From positions 1 to 18,724 of the forward strand of contig JAHHTY010000042.1 of the NCBI GenBank assembly GCA_020024325.1: a stretch of DNA of 18,724 nt, in the 5' to 3' direction. This DNA comes from Negativibacillus sp. (GTDB lineage Bacteria; Bacillota; Clostridia; Oscillospirales; Ruminococcaceae). Under the pieces are notes generated by a model, which searched no databases, had not been told where the DNA came from, and was given only the letters and a program-made list of their open reading frames with translations. Shown one piece after another: positions 1 through 5,567 of this stretch (position 1 is the first letter of the stretch; the number at the start of each line of letters is the position of its first letter). Position numbers and translations under genes: made by a program.

Positions 1-1
1 C

Positions 2-232
2 GCTACCGTAAGACAGGCCGCAAAGAAATTTGGAATTTCCAAAAGCACTGTACATAAAGATGTTACTCAAAGAATACAACAAATCAGTCCACAGCTGTAC
101 GAACAGGTCAAGAAAATTCTGGAAAAAAATAAAAGAGAACGACACATTCGTGGAGGAATGGCAACAAAGGAAAAATATCAGGCTATTAGGAAGAACAGAA
201 AAAAGCAAGAAAATTCAAATAATGTATTTTAA
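2..232 (+). CDS. spoIIID: Stage III sporulation protein D, SpoIIID (3' part; 5' end outside the window)
   Basis: SpoIIID is a small DNA-binding regulator that works with sigma-E in the mother cell during sporulation. The frame is open from base 2 to the TAA at 230-232, giving 76 visible residues. They begin ATVRQAAKKFGISKSTVHKD, which is the helix-turn-helix of the SpoIIID family. The rest matches the family pattern of an acidic/basic helix followed by RHIRGGMATKEKY, the conserved basic C-terminal segment. The B. subtilis protein is about 93 residues, so only roughly the first 15-20 are missing. The last dozen residues are a Lys/Asn-rich tail beyond the usual end. A longer open frame at 30-254 in another register is only a shadow. 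No convincing terminator follows the stop. Family assignment is by recognition of the motif and is firm; the start cannot be seen. Confidence 0.93.
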   Translation, partial: ATVRQAAKKFGISKSTVHKDVTQRIQQISPQLYEQVKKILEKNKRERHIRGGMATKEKYQAIRKNRKKQENSNNVF

Positions 233-350
233 TAGAAAAATTTTATTGAGTTAAAGCGTAAAAAACCATAAATTTTACGAAGGAATCAGGAGGAAAATCG
301 TTTAAATATACAAAAAATATGATTCATAGCATAAAACATGAACAAAAAGG
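233..350. other. Intergenic stretch without a recognised gene
   Basis: AT-rich spacer between spoIIID and the orphan riboswitch promoter. It holds a 7-bp inverted repeat, CGTAAAA at 257-263 with TTTTACG at 273-279, which has no following T-run and so is a poor terminator. It also holds an isolated AGGAGG at about 289-294 with no start codon at a suitable distance (the next in-frame triplets run into TAA). Confidence 0.5.
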
Positions 351-379
351 TTGATTTATTATTAGGAATTCACTATACT
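351..379 (+). promoter_or_regulatory. Sigma-A promoter for the riboswitch RNA
   Basis: TTGATT at 351-356 and TATACT at 374-379 are separated by exactly 17 bases, a near-consensus vegetative promoter. Transcription would start at about 386, some 45 bases before the riboswitch aptamer. Confidence 0.75.
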
Positions 380-430
380 GTAATAGTAATAACTTTTCAC
401 ACTTCTTTTTTGTACTTCTCTTTTTGTTTA

Positions 431-510
431 GGTCTGTTCATATAATCCTATTGATTTGGAGTAGGAGTATCTACGAGGCAACCATAATTGTCCTACGCTA
501 TGGATGGTCC
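431..510 (+). promoter_or_regulatory. Guanine-class (purine) riboswitch aptamer, non-canonical junction
   Basis: All landmarks of the purine aptamer are present in order. P1 is GGTCTGTTCATA (431-442) with TATGGATGGTCC (499-510). J1/2 is TAATC. P2 is CTATT/AGTAG (448-452 and 460-464) with loop GATTTGG. J2/3 is GAGTATCTAC (465-474). P3 carries loop residues CC needed for the kissing contact with GG of L2. The first 44 bases align without gaps to the well-known xpt guanine aptamer. The 3' part differs: 24 bases lie between TCTAC and TATGG where xpt has 21. P3 pairs as AGGCAA with TTG-T-CCT, leaving a bulged T491. The following junction reads ACGC instead of AC, so the position of the ligand-reading C74 is ambiguous. 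Ligand is therefore uncertain: guanine, or another purine or nucleoside as in known variants. No gene follows on this strand. Confidence 0.85.
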
Positions 511-530
511 GTTTTTTTAAAACAAAGTCA

Positions 531-578
531 GCAACCAAGAAGTACTGTTTTTGGAATAAGGTTGCATTTTTAATTTTT
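531..578 (+). terminator. Putative riboswitch terminator / expression platform
   Basis: GCAACC (531-536) can pair with GGTTGC (560-565), with an inner AAGAA/TTTTT helix, and is followed by ATTTTTAATTTTT. The same GCAACC occurs inside aptamer P3 (478-483), so the two copies could compete for GGTTGC. That would let ligand binding decide whether the terminator forms (inference). Confidence 0.6.
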
Positions 579-616
579 GATATTTTCTTAATATTTGTCT
601 TTTTCCCGTATAAACG

Positions 617-649
617 AAAAGCATCGGTTTTCCGGTGCTTTTTGTTTTT
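617..649 (+). terminator. Intrinsic terminator of the riboswitch transcript
   Basis: GCATCGG (621-627), loop TTTT, CCGGTGC (632-638), flanked by AAAA and TTTTT. It is a compact 7-bp stem with a good T-run and ends any transcript from the promoter at 351-379 before a protein gene is reached. Confidence 0.85.
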
Positions 650-735
650 CCCTTATAATATTATTGTTTAAAATAGCAAAAGGATAAAATAAAAGATTAA
701 CTTTATAAAAATTTGTGTTGTGAAAAAAGACATCA

Positions 736-768
736 AAAAAGCTCGTACCAAAGTGGTACGAGCTTTTT
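736..768. terminator. Bidirectional terminator after rplA
   Basis: GCTCGTACC (741-749), loop AAAGT, GGTACGAGC (755-763), extended by AAAAA and TTTTT on the two sides, so it works on both strands. It ends the rpmG-rplA operon (minus) and blocks plus-strand transcripts from the riboswitch region. Confidence 0.92.
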
Positions 769-796
769 ATTAGCTTATATGTCAGCCAAAAGCCGA

Positions 797-1486
797 TTAG
801 CAGAATTTAGATGGGTTAACCTTAACGCCAGGACCCATTGTAGTAGCCAGAACACAAGATTTAACGTACTGACCTTTTGCTGCTGCTGGTTTTGCCTTTA
901 CGATAGCACCCATGAGGGTTTCAAAGTTTTCCTGGAGTTTTTCAACGCCGAAGGAAGCCTTACCGATTGGGCAGTGAATGATGTTGGTTTTATCCAGACG
1001 GTATTCGATCTTACCAGCTTTTGCTTCCTGAACAGCTTTAGCAACGTCAGGAGTTACAGTGCCAGCTTTTGGAGATGGCATCAAGCCTCTAGGACCGAGA
1101 ACTTTACCAAGACGACCAACAATACCCATCATGTCAGGGCTTGCGATTACAACGTCAAAGTCCATCCAGCCGCCCTGGATTTTCTGCATATATTCTTCAG
1201 CGCCAGCGTAGTCTGCACCAGCTGCGAGAGCTGCGTCAACTTTGTCGCCTTTGCAGAATGCCAGAACACGAACGGTTTTGCCGGTACCGTTTGGCAGTAC
1301 AACTGCACCACGAACCTGCTGTTCAGCATGACGGGAGTCAACACCCAGTCTTACGTGGATTTCTACGGTTTCGTCAAATTTAGCCTTTGCGGTTTTCAGG
1401 CAGTTTTCAATAGCCTCGTTGGTATCGTACAGAGCAGCAGTATCAACCAGTTTAGTGCTGTCCTGATATTTCTTTCCATGTTTCAT
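797..1486 (-). CDS. rplA: 50S ribosomal protein L1
   Basis: L1 binds the mobile stalk of 23S rRNA (helices 76-78) near the E site and helps release deacylated tRNA. In bacteria it also represses its own operon by binding an mRNA copy of that site. The 229-residue product has the usual length and motifs: N-terminal MKHGKKYQDS, the central two-domain hinge, GRLGKVLGPRGLMPSPKAGT (residues about 125-144), and the C-terminal TTMGPGVKVNP. An AAGGAGG ribosome binding site lies about 10 bases before the ATG at 1486. It is the last gene of the minus-strand operon, 62 bases after rplK, and is followed by a bidirectional terminator rather than rplJ-rplL. Identification is certain. Confidence 0.98.
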   Translation of the reverse strand: MKHGKKYQDSTKLVDTAALYDTNEAIENCLKTAKAKFDETVEIHVRLGVDSRHAEQQVRGAVVLPNGTGKTVRVLAFCKGDKVDAALAAGADYAGAEEYMQKIQGGWMDFDVVIASPDMMGIVGRLGKVLGPRGLMPSPKAGTVTPDVAKAVQEAKAGKIEYRLDKTNIIHCPIGKASFGVEKLQENFETLMGAIVKAKPAAAKGQYVKSCVLATTMGPGVKVNPSKFC

Positions 1487-1511
1487 TTTAAATTACTCCT
1501 CCTTATCCTGA

Positions 1512-1538
1512 GTGGTAAATGCGGAAATCTCCTCCCAC
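1512..1538 (-). promoter_or_regulatory. Possible second L1-binding motif ahead of rplA
   Basis: On the minus strand the rplK-rplA gap reads GTGG-GA-GGA, loop, TCC-GCATTTA-CCAC. This has the layout of the L1-binding core (outer GTGG/CCAC, a GA facing a longer strand, an inner helix), but the inner helix is only about 3 bp and the 3' strand lacks the CCGAC seen in rRNA. An alternative CTCCC/GGGAG hairpin overlaps it. The site is about 25-50 bases before the rplA start. Confidence 0.4.
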
Positions 1539-1548
1539 CCGGGGAGTA

Positions 1549-1974
1549 CTAGTCAACTACCTCGACGCCCATTGCACGAGCAGAACCTGCGATCATGCTC
1601 ATAGCAGATTCGAGGTTTGCAGCATTGAGGTCTGGCATCTTCATTTCAGCGATTTTCTGCACCTGTGCTTTTGTGATTTTTGCAACTTTAGTTTTGTTAG
1701 GAACACCGGAACCGGACTCGATTTTGCACTCTTTTTTGATGAGTACAGCAGCCGGAGGGGTTTTAGTAACGAAGGTAAAGGATCTGTCAGCGTAAACGGT
1801 GATAACAACCGGAATGATCAGACCTACATCGTTTTTAGTTCTCTCGTTAAATTCTTTTGTGAATGCCATGATGTTAACGCCATGCTGACCGAGAGCAGGG
1901 CCAACCGGTGGTGCCGGAGTCGCTTTTCCGGCAGGAATCTGCAGCTTAATGTAGCCGGTAACTTTCTGAGCCAT
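1549..1974 (-). CDS. rplK: 50S ribosomal protein L11
   Basis: L11 binds the GTPase-associated centre of 23S rRNA at the base of the L7/L12 stalk and acts in factor-dependent steps of translation. The product is 141 residues, the standard length. It opens MAQKVTGYIKLQIPAGKATP with the proline-rich N-terminal domain (PAPPVGPALGQHGVNIMAF, residues about 20-38). It closes with the rRNA-binding C-terminal domain, including GSARAMGVEV. The start ATG is preceded by GGAGGTG with a slightly long spacer of about 10 bases. It lies between nusG and rplA, and an L1-type regulatory hairpin sits in its leader. Identification is certain. Confidence 0.98.
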   Translation of the reverse strand: MAQKVTGYIKLQIPAGKATPAPPVGPALGQHGVNIMAFTKEFNERTKNDVGLIIPVVITVYADRSFTFVTKTPPAAVLIKKECKIESGSGVPNKTKVAKITKAQVQKIAEMKMPDLNAANLESAMSMIAGSARAMGVEVVD

Positions 1975-1998
1975 TTGTAAAATGCACCTCCATAAAAT

Positions 1999-2039
1999 GT
2001 GGTCAGTCGGGACAATATTGAGTTTTCTGTCCCTCCCAC
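1999..2039 (-). promoter_or_regulatory. L1 autoregulatory site (23S rRNA mimic) in the rplK leader
   Basis: Read on the minus strand the element is GTGG-GA-GGGACA, an open loop of 13 bases, TGTCCC-GACTGA-CCAC. The L1-binding core of 23S rRNA (E. coli helix 76/77) has the same order: GGUGG-GA-GGCU, then AGCC-GACC..., then CCACC. Both the GUGGGAGG 5' strand and the CCGAC 3' strand are shared. It ends about 25 bases before the rplK start, close to the ribosome binding site. Binding of free L1 would be expected to reduce rplK-rplA translation (established for L1 in other bacteria; inferred here). Confidence 0.75.
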
Positions 2040-2058
2040 TGAACTGTTTTTACCCAAT

Positions 2059-2110
2059 GCAAAAACAGCAAAAACCCTTTCGGGCACGACCTAAAACGGG
2101 TTAGGGTTTT
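2059..2110 (-). terminator. Attenuator-like hairpins between nusG and rplK
   Basis: Minus strand: AAAACCC (2110-2104) pairs with GGGTTTT (2077-2071). Alternatively CCTAA/TTAGG and a short CCC-GAAA-GGG hairpin form inside it. GGGTTTTTGCTGTTTTT follows. The alternatives and the T-rich end suggest partial termination or attenuation between nusG and rplK rather than a full stop, because rplK-rplA has no separate obvious promoter. Confidence 0.45.
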
Positions 2111-2131
2111 AAGTCACCTCTCAAGACGATA

Positions 2132-2653
2132 TTATTCTATTGTCTCTACCTGATCCAGTTCAAGCTCTACGGGCGTCTCTCTTCCAAACATGGAAACGAC
2201 AACCTTGACCATATTGCGATCGGTATCCAGTTCTTCAACAACACCGATGAAACCGTCAAGATAACCGTCGATGACCTTAACAGAGTCGCCAACTTCAAAG
2301 TTGACTTCGACCTGTTTTTTCTCCACACCAAGGGCAGCTACTTCCTCATCGGACAATGGAACAGGTTTGGAACCAGGTCCGACAAAGCCAGTTACTCCAC
2401 GGATGTTGCGGACAACATACCAGGAATCATCTGTCATGATCATATTGACGAGCACATAGCCTGGGAAAATTTTGCGTTCCACTTCACGCTTTTTGTTGTC
2501 TTTAATCTCAACAACTTTTTCGGTAGGAACCATAACACCAGCAATTAAATCATGCAGTTTACGATTTTCTACCGCATTTTCGATATCTGTTGCAACCTTG
2601 TTTTCATAACCGGAATAGGTATGCACCACATACCATTTTGGAGCTTCAGCCAT
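2132..2653 (-). CDS. nusG: Transcription termination/antitermination factor NusG
   Basis: NusG (Spt5 family) binds the clamp of RNA polymerase, modulates pausing and Rho-dependent termination, and can link polymerase to the ribosome. The 173-residue product has the N-terminal NGN domain starting KWYVVHTYSGYENKV (residues 6-20), with FPGYVLVNM and WYVVRNIRGVTGFVG in the middle. The C-terminal KOW domain runs from about residue 119 (FEVGDSVKVIDG) to the end. GGAGGT lies 7 bases before the ATG. It follows secE by 42 bases, the classic secE-nusG pair, and leads into rplK. Identification is certain. Confidence 0.98.
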   Translation of the reverse strand: MAEAPKWYVVHTYSGYENKVATDIENAVENRKLHDLIAGVMVPTEKVVEIKDNKKREVERKIFPGYVLVNMIMTDDSWYVVRNIRGVTGFVGPGSKPVPLSDEEVAALGVEKKQVEVNFEVGDSVKVIDGYLDGFIGVVEELDTDRNMVKVVVSMFGRETPVELELDQVETIE

Positions 2654-2695
2654 AGTAATACCTCCAATGGTGTAGGTCGTTTTGCAAGATTTTGA

Positions 2696-2914
2696 TTAGT
2701 GGAATAAACCGACAAGTGCATTGAAAATAAAATCGAGTAATCCAATGCAAATGCTGAAGGTAATCAGTACAACCAAAACAACGCCGGTATTATTGATAAC
2801 AGTCTTTTTGTTTGGCCATACAACCTTTTTTACCTCACCTTTCGTATCTTTGAAAAAGCGTGTAATTCTAGAGGCGATACGCTTGAAAAAGCCTGGTTTC
2901 TTTTCATCAGCCAT
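2696..2914 (-). CDS. secE: Preprotein translocase subunit SecE
   Basis: SecE is the small clamp subunit of the SecYEG protein-conducting channel in the cytoplasmic membrane. The 72-residue product has a basic amphipathic N-terminal region, the family signature GEVKKVVWPNKK (residues about 26-37), and one membrane helix (about residues 42-64, VVLVVLITFSICIGLLDFIF). Single-membrane-span length is normal for Firmicutes. The ribosome binding site is poor (AAGGCGGG about 9 bases before ATG), and rpmG ends only 19 bases upstream, so translation may partly depend on coupling. Identification is certain. Confidence 0.96.
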   Translation of the reverse strand: MADEKKPGFFKRIASRITRFFKDTKGEVKKVVWPNKKTVINNTGVVLVVLITFSICIGLLDFIFNALVGLFH

Positions 2915-2933
2915 TTAGCAGCCCGCCTTTCGC

Positions 2934-3083
2934 CTACTTGGTTTCTTTGTGAAGTGTGTGTTTCCGGCAGAACTTGCAGTATTTGTTCATCTCAAGTCTG
3001 TCAGGATCGTTCTTTTTGTTTTTCTTTGTGTTGTAATTACGCTGTTTGCACTCTGTGCAAGCTAAGGTAATTTTAATCCTCAT
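2934..3083 (-). CDS. rpmG: 50S ribosomal protein L33
   Basis: L33 is a small protein near the E site of the large ribosomal subunit. The product begins MRIKITLACTECKQRNY and is 49 residues, the standard length. It has two zinc-type CxxC pairs, CTEC (about residues 9-12) and CKFC (about 36-39), so it is the zinc-binding (C+) form. The start at 3083 is fixed by AGGAGGTG 6 bases upstream; the frame continues open to 3167 but that extension has no family match. It is first in the operon with secE-nusG, the normal order in Clostridia. A sigma-A promoter lies about 150 bases upstream. Confidence 0.96.
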   Translation of the reverse strand: MRIKITLACTECKQRNYNTKKNKKNDPDRLEMNKYCKFCRKHTLHKETK

Positions 3084-3196
3084 ATCGGCACCTCCTGATA
3101 AAACGGATTTTTTTGCCTCCCTCGTAAAGGAAACGCTTGAATCTCCAACCGGAAGGGAAAACCCCATCTGTTGGCGGGTGGTTCATTTTTGGACAT
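3080..3196 (-). CDS. Possible upstream short ORF coupled to rpmG (doubtful)
   Basis: An ATG at 3196 opens a 38-codon frame in the rpmG leader that ends in TGA overlapping the rpmG ATG (ATGA, a 4-base overlap typical of coupled genes). The predicted peptide begins MSKNEPPANRWGFPF and resembles no family I know. AAAGGG lies 10 bases upstream, a weak ribosome binding site. The same DNA contains strong hairpins (CCAAC/GTTGG around GGGG-TTTT-CCC), so it may simply be structured leader RNA. Confidence 0.2.
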   Translation of the reverse strand: MSKNEPPANRWGFPFRLEIQAFPLRGRQKNPFYQEVPI

Positions 3197-3206
3197 AAAA
3201 AAATAA

Positions 3207-3246
3207 CCCTTTTAGAGGTATCAACATCATACCACAGGAAAAGGGC
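3207..3246. repeat. 40-bp inverted repeat overlapping the rpmG promoter
   Basis: CCCTTTT (3207-3213) mirrors AAAAGGG (3240-3246), and GGTAT (3217-3221) mirrors ATACC (3229-3233) with a 7-base centre. On the minus strand it is followed by TTATTTTTTT, so it has the form of an intrinsic terminator. However, the rpmG promoter -10 box lies in its centre and the spacer in its right arm. It could be a terminator for rare transcripts from upstream, or an operator. Confidence 0.7.
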
Positions 3247-3255
3247 TTAGTCAAC
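3226..3255 (-). promoter_or_regulatory. Sigma-A promoter of the rpmG-secE-nusG-rplK-rplA operon
   Basis: Minus strand: TTGACT (3255-3250), 18-base spacer, TATGAT (3231-3226). Transcription would begin near 3219, giving a leader of about 135 bases before rpmG. No other strong promoter was seen upstream of this operon. Confidence 0.75.
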
Positions 3256-3476
3256 GAGTTTTCTCTGCTTTTTTTGCAGTTTTGCATAAGTTTATTTAAT
3301 CTGTAATACAAGGCAGGGTATCAAGGTCTGATTCCTTGTCCGTTTTGGCAGATAAGCGTGTGGATTTTTTGAAAAAACGGTGTAAAAGAGAAAAAGTAGC
3401 TTTTGTTAGAAGAAAATGAAGTGAATAGTCACAAGGGAAAAAGGCATAGAATATACAAAATCTTACAATGCTACCA

Positions 3477-3506
3477 TTGAAACGGGCGGTGCGATTATGA
3501 TACAAT
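3477..3506 (+). promoter_or_regulatory. Sigma-A promoter of the ddl operon
   Basis: TTGAAA (3477-3482), 18 bases, TACAAT (3501-3506). It predicts a start near 3513 and a leader of about 115 bases before ddl. The stretch 3256-3476, between this and the divergent rpmG promoter, shows nothing else. Confidence 0.65.
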
Positions 3507-3628
3507 AATAGCTACTGATTTATTTAATATATAGATGAGGTTATCGCTGCTGTTGTGGTAAAATTTTTATAAAGGTTACAGTGATAAAAACAGAGTGTTT
3601 TAGAACATGAGATAAAGGAGTGTCCCTT

Positions 3629-4705
3629 TTGGAGAATAAAGACAGAGTGAGAGTTGCCGTGCTGTTTGGCGGCGTTTCCAGCGAGCATGATGTTTCTTTG
3701 ATGTCCGCAGAGTCGGTGTTAAAGAATCTTCCCTCAAAATATGAAGTAATCCGTATCGGGATTACACAAGACGGTCGTTGGGTGGAATATACCGCAGACA
3801 GTAAAGAAATTACAAGCAAGAAATGGGAGCAGGATAAACAGCTGCGCACCGCTGTGGTTTCTCCGGACCGTTCTCATAAAGGAATTCTGATGATAGGAAA
3901 AGACGGTACCGAGATTGTTCCGATAGATGTTTGCTTCCCTGTACTGCACGGCAAACACGGGGAGGACGGCACCATTCAGGGTCTGTTCCAGCTGGCGGGA
4001 ATTCCGTTTGTGGGCTGTGATATGATTTCCAGTGCAAACTGCATGGATAAAGAAATGACCCACACCATCCTGGAGGCAAACGGCATCCGGATGGCACGTT
4101 GGACTGTGGTAAACGAAGAAAAATTGAAGGACTTTGAAGGTTTTGCACATCAGGCAGAACAAATGTTAGGCTACCCAATGTTCGTAAAGCCCGCAAATGC
4201 AGGTTCTTCAGTTGGGGTAAGCAAAGCGCACAACCGTGAAGAATTGAAAACTGCCTGCGAAGTTGCTTTGAAAGAAGATAAAAAAGCAGTTGTAGAAGAA
4301 TTTATTGATGCACAGGAAGTGGAAACGGCTGTGCTGGGCAACACTCAGCCAAAGGCTGCAGGCGTTGTGGGTGAACTGGTTCCCGTTGTGGAATTTTATA
4401 CTTATGAAGCAAAATATATTGACGGGACAACCGCTTTACATATTCCGGGCAGAGTGTCGGAAGAAATTTCCCTCAAACTGCGTCAGACCGCAGAAAAAGC
4501 ATTTAAAGCAATCGGCTGTGAGGGATTTTCCCGAATTGACTTTTTTGTCAGAAAAAGTGATAGTGAAATTATTCTTAACGAAATCAACACGATTCCGGGC
4601 TTTACTTCTATCAGTATGTATCCAAAATTGTGGGCACACTGTGGGCTGAGCTATTCCGAGCTGCTTGATAAACTGATTGAGTTAGCATTGGAACGAAAAG
4701 ACTAA
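3629..4705 (+). CDS. ddl: D-alanine--D-alanine ligase
   Basis: This cytoplasmic ATP-grasp enzyme joins two D-alanines with ATP to make the terminal dipeptide of the peptidoglycan precursor. From the TTG start the product is 358 residues, normal for the family. Motifs in order: GGVSSEHDVS (14-23), HGKHGEDGTIQG (108-119), KPANAGSSVGV (about 187-197), the omega-loop YEAKY (259-263), and NEINTIPGFT (317-326). The Lys-Tyr in the omega loop indicates D-Ala-D-Ala rather than D-Ala-D-lactate activity. Start: a GTG at 3620 overlaps the ribosome binding site AAAGGAG (3614-3620), whereas TTG at 3629 lies 8 bases after it, so TTG is preferred. It is the first gene of a plus-strand cluster, 15 bases before murI. 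Confidence 0.95.
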   Translation: MENKDRVRVAVLFGGVSSEHDVSLMSAESVLKNLPSKYEVIRIGITQDGRWVEYTADSKEITSKKWEQDKQLRTAVVSPDRSHKGILMIGKDGTEIVPIDVCFPVLHGKHGEDGTIQGLFQLAGIPFVGCDMISSANCMDKEMTHTILEANGIRMARWTVVNEEKLKDFEGFAHQAEQMLGYPMFVKPANAGSSVGVSKAHNREELKTACEVALKEDKKAVVEEFIDAQEVETAVLGNTQPKAAGVVGELVPVVEFYTYEAKYIDGTTALHIPGRVSEEISLKLRQTAEKAFKAIGCEGFSRIDFFVRKSDSEIILNEINTIPGFTSISMYPKLWAHCGLSYSELLDKLIELALERKD

Positions 4706-4720
4706 AGGGGGCAAAAACAG

Positions 4721-5530
4721 ATGGACAACAGAGCAATTGGTGTGTTTGACTCGGGTCTGGGCGGATTGACTGCCGTGAAAGAGCTGAAAAAACTGCTGCC
4801 GAATGAAAATATCGTCTATCTGGGCGATACAGGAAGAGTACCCTATGGCTCACGAAGCCGAGAAACAATCGTTCGTTATGCAAAGCAGGATATTGACTTT
4901 TTGCTGAAAAAAGATATTAAAATGGTGGTAGCTGCCTGCGGTACAGTGAGCAGCACACTGCCAAAAGAGTTTTCTTCCAAGCTGCCTGTGCCATATGTAG
5001 ATATTGTGCTGCCGGCAGCACAGGAAGCGTGTGCTATGAGCTCCAGAGGAAGAATCGGAGTGGTGGGTACCAACGCTACTTTAAAAAGCAACGCCTTTGG
5101 AAAAGCGATGAGAGGCATCAGAGGAGATATTCATGTTTACGGAAATCCTTGCCCGCTGCTGGTGCATCTGGTAGAAAACGGAATGATTGAACCGGAAAAT
5201 AAAATCACCTCCTTGACAGTGCAGATGTATCTGGAGCCGCTGATTCAGGAAAAAATTGACACTTTGATTTTAGGATGCACCCATTATCCGATTTTATATG
5301 AAACATTTAACCGCTTGTTGGATTACAAAGTTACACTGATTGACCCGGGCAGATGCGCAGCAAGGTATGTCAGAAATATCTTGATGAAGGATGGAATGAT
5401 TGCAGACCGACAGGAAGCCGGAACAACCGAGTATAATGTTACCGACGAAACAGAAACATTTAATAAAACAGCCTCCATCTTTTTGGGAGAACAGGTAACA
5501 GGTTCTGTCAACCGTGTTGAGCTGCTGTGA
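4721..5530 (+). CDS. murI: Glutamate racemase
   Basis: MurI converts L- to D-glutamate for the second position of the peptidoglycan stem peptide, using two cysteines as acid/base. The 269-residue product begins GVFDSGLGGLTAVKEL (residues 7-22, with the substrate-binding Asp10-Ser11). It has the first catalytic cysteine in AACGTVSS (Cys73) and the second in LGCTHYP (Cys186, with His188). YLGDTGRVPYG (33-43) is also typical. The usual CNT motif at the first cysteine is CGT here, so the substrate-contacting Asn is replaced by Gly. AGGGGG lies 9 bases before ATG. Pairing with ddl puts two D-amino-acid steps of wall synthesis in one transcript. Confidence 0.95.
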   Translation: MDNRAIGVFDSGLGGLTAVKELKKLLPNENIVYLGDTGRVPYGSRSRETIVRYAKQDIDFLLKKDIKMVVAACGTVSSTLPKEFSSKLPVPYVDIVLPAAQEACAMSSRGRIGVVGTNATLKSNAFGKAMRGIRGDIHVYGNPCPLLVHLVENGMIEPENKITSLTVQMYLEPLIQEKIDTLILGCTHYPILYETFNRLLDYKVTLIDPGRCAARYVRNILMKDGMIADRQEAGTTEYNVTDETETFNKTASIFLGEQVTGSVNRVELL

Positions 5531-5567
5531 TGGAAGCAAACAGTGAAAAAACGAGGATGTAAAAAGC

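Noticed and set aside
284..305. Isolated AGGAGG after spoIIID
   Set aside because: No start codon at a usable distance; the frame meets TAA at once.
504..671. 55-codon hydrophobic ORF starting in the 3' strand of riboswitch P1
   Set aside because: No ribosome binding site, a start buried in the aptamer stem, and its hydrophobicity is explained by T-rich terminator DNA.
713..1552. 279-residue plus-strand open frame
   Set aside because: It runs antisense through rplA, whose identity is certain, and has a low-complexity Phe/Ser/Cys-rich translation and no ribosome binding site.
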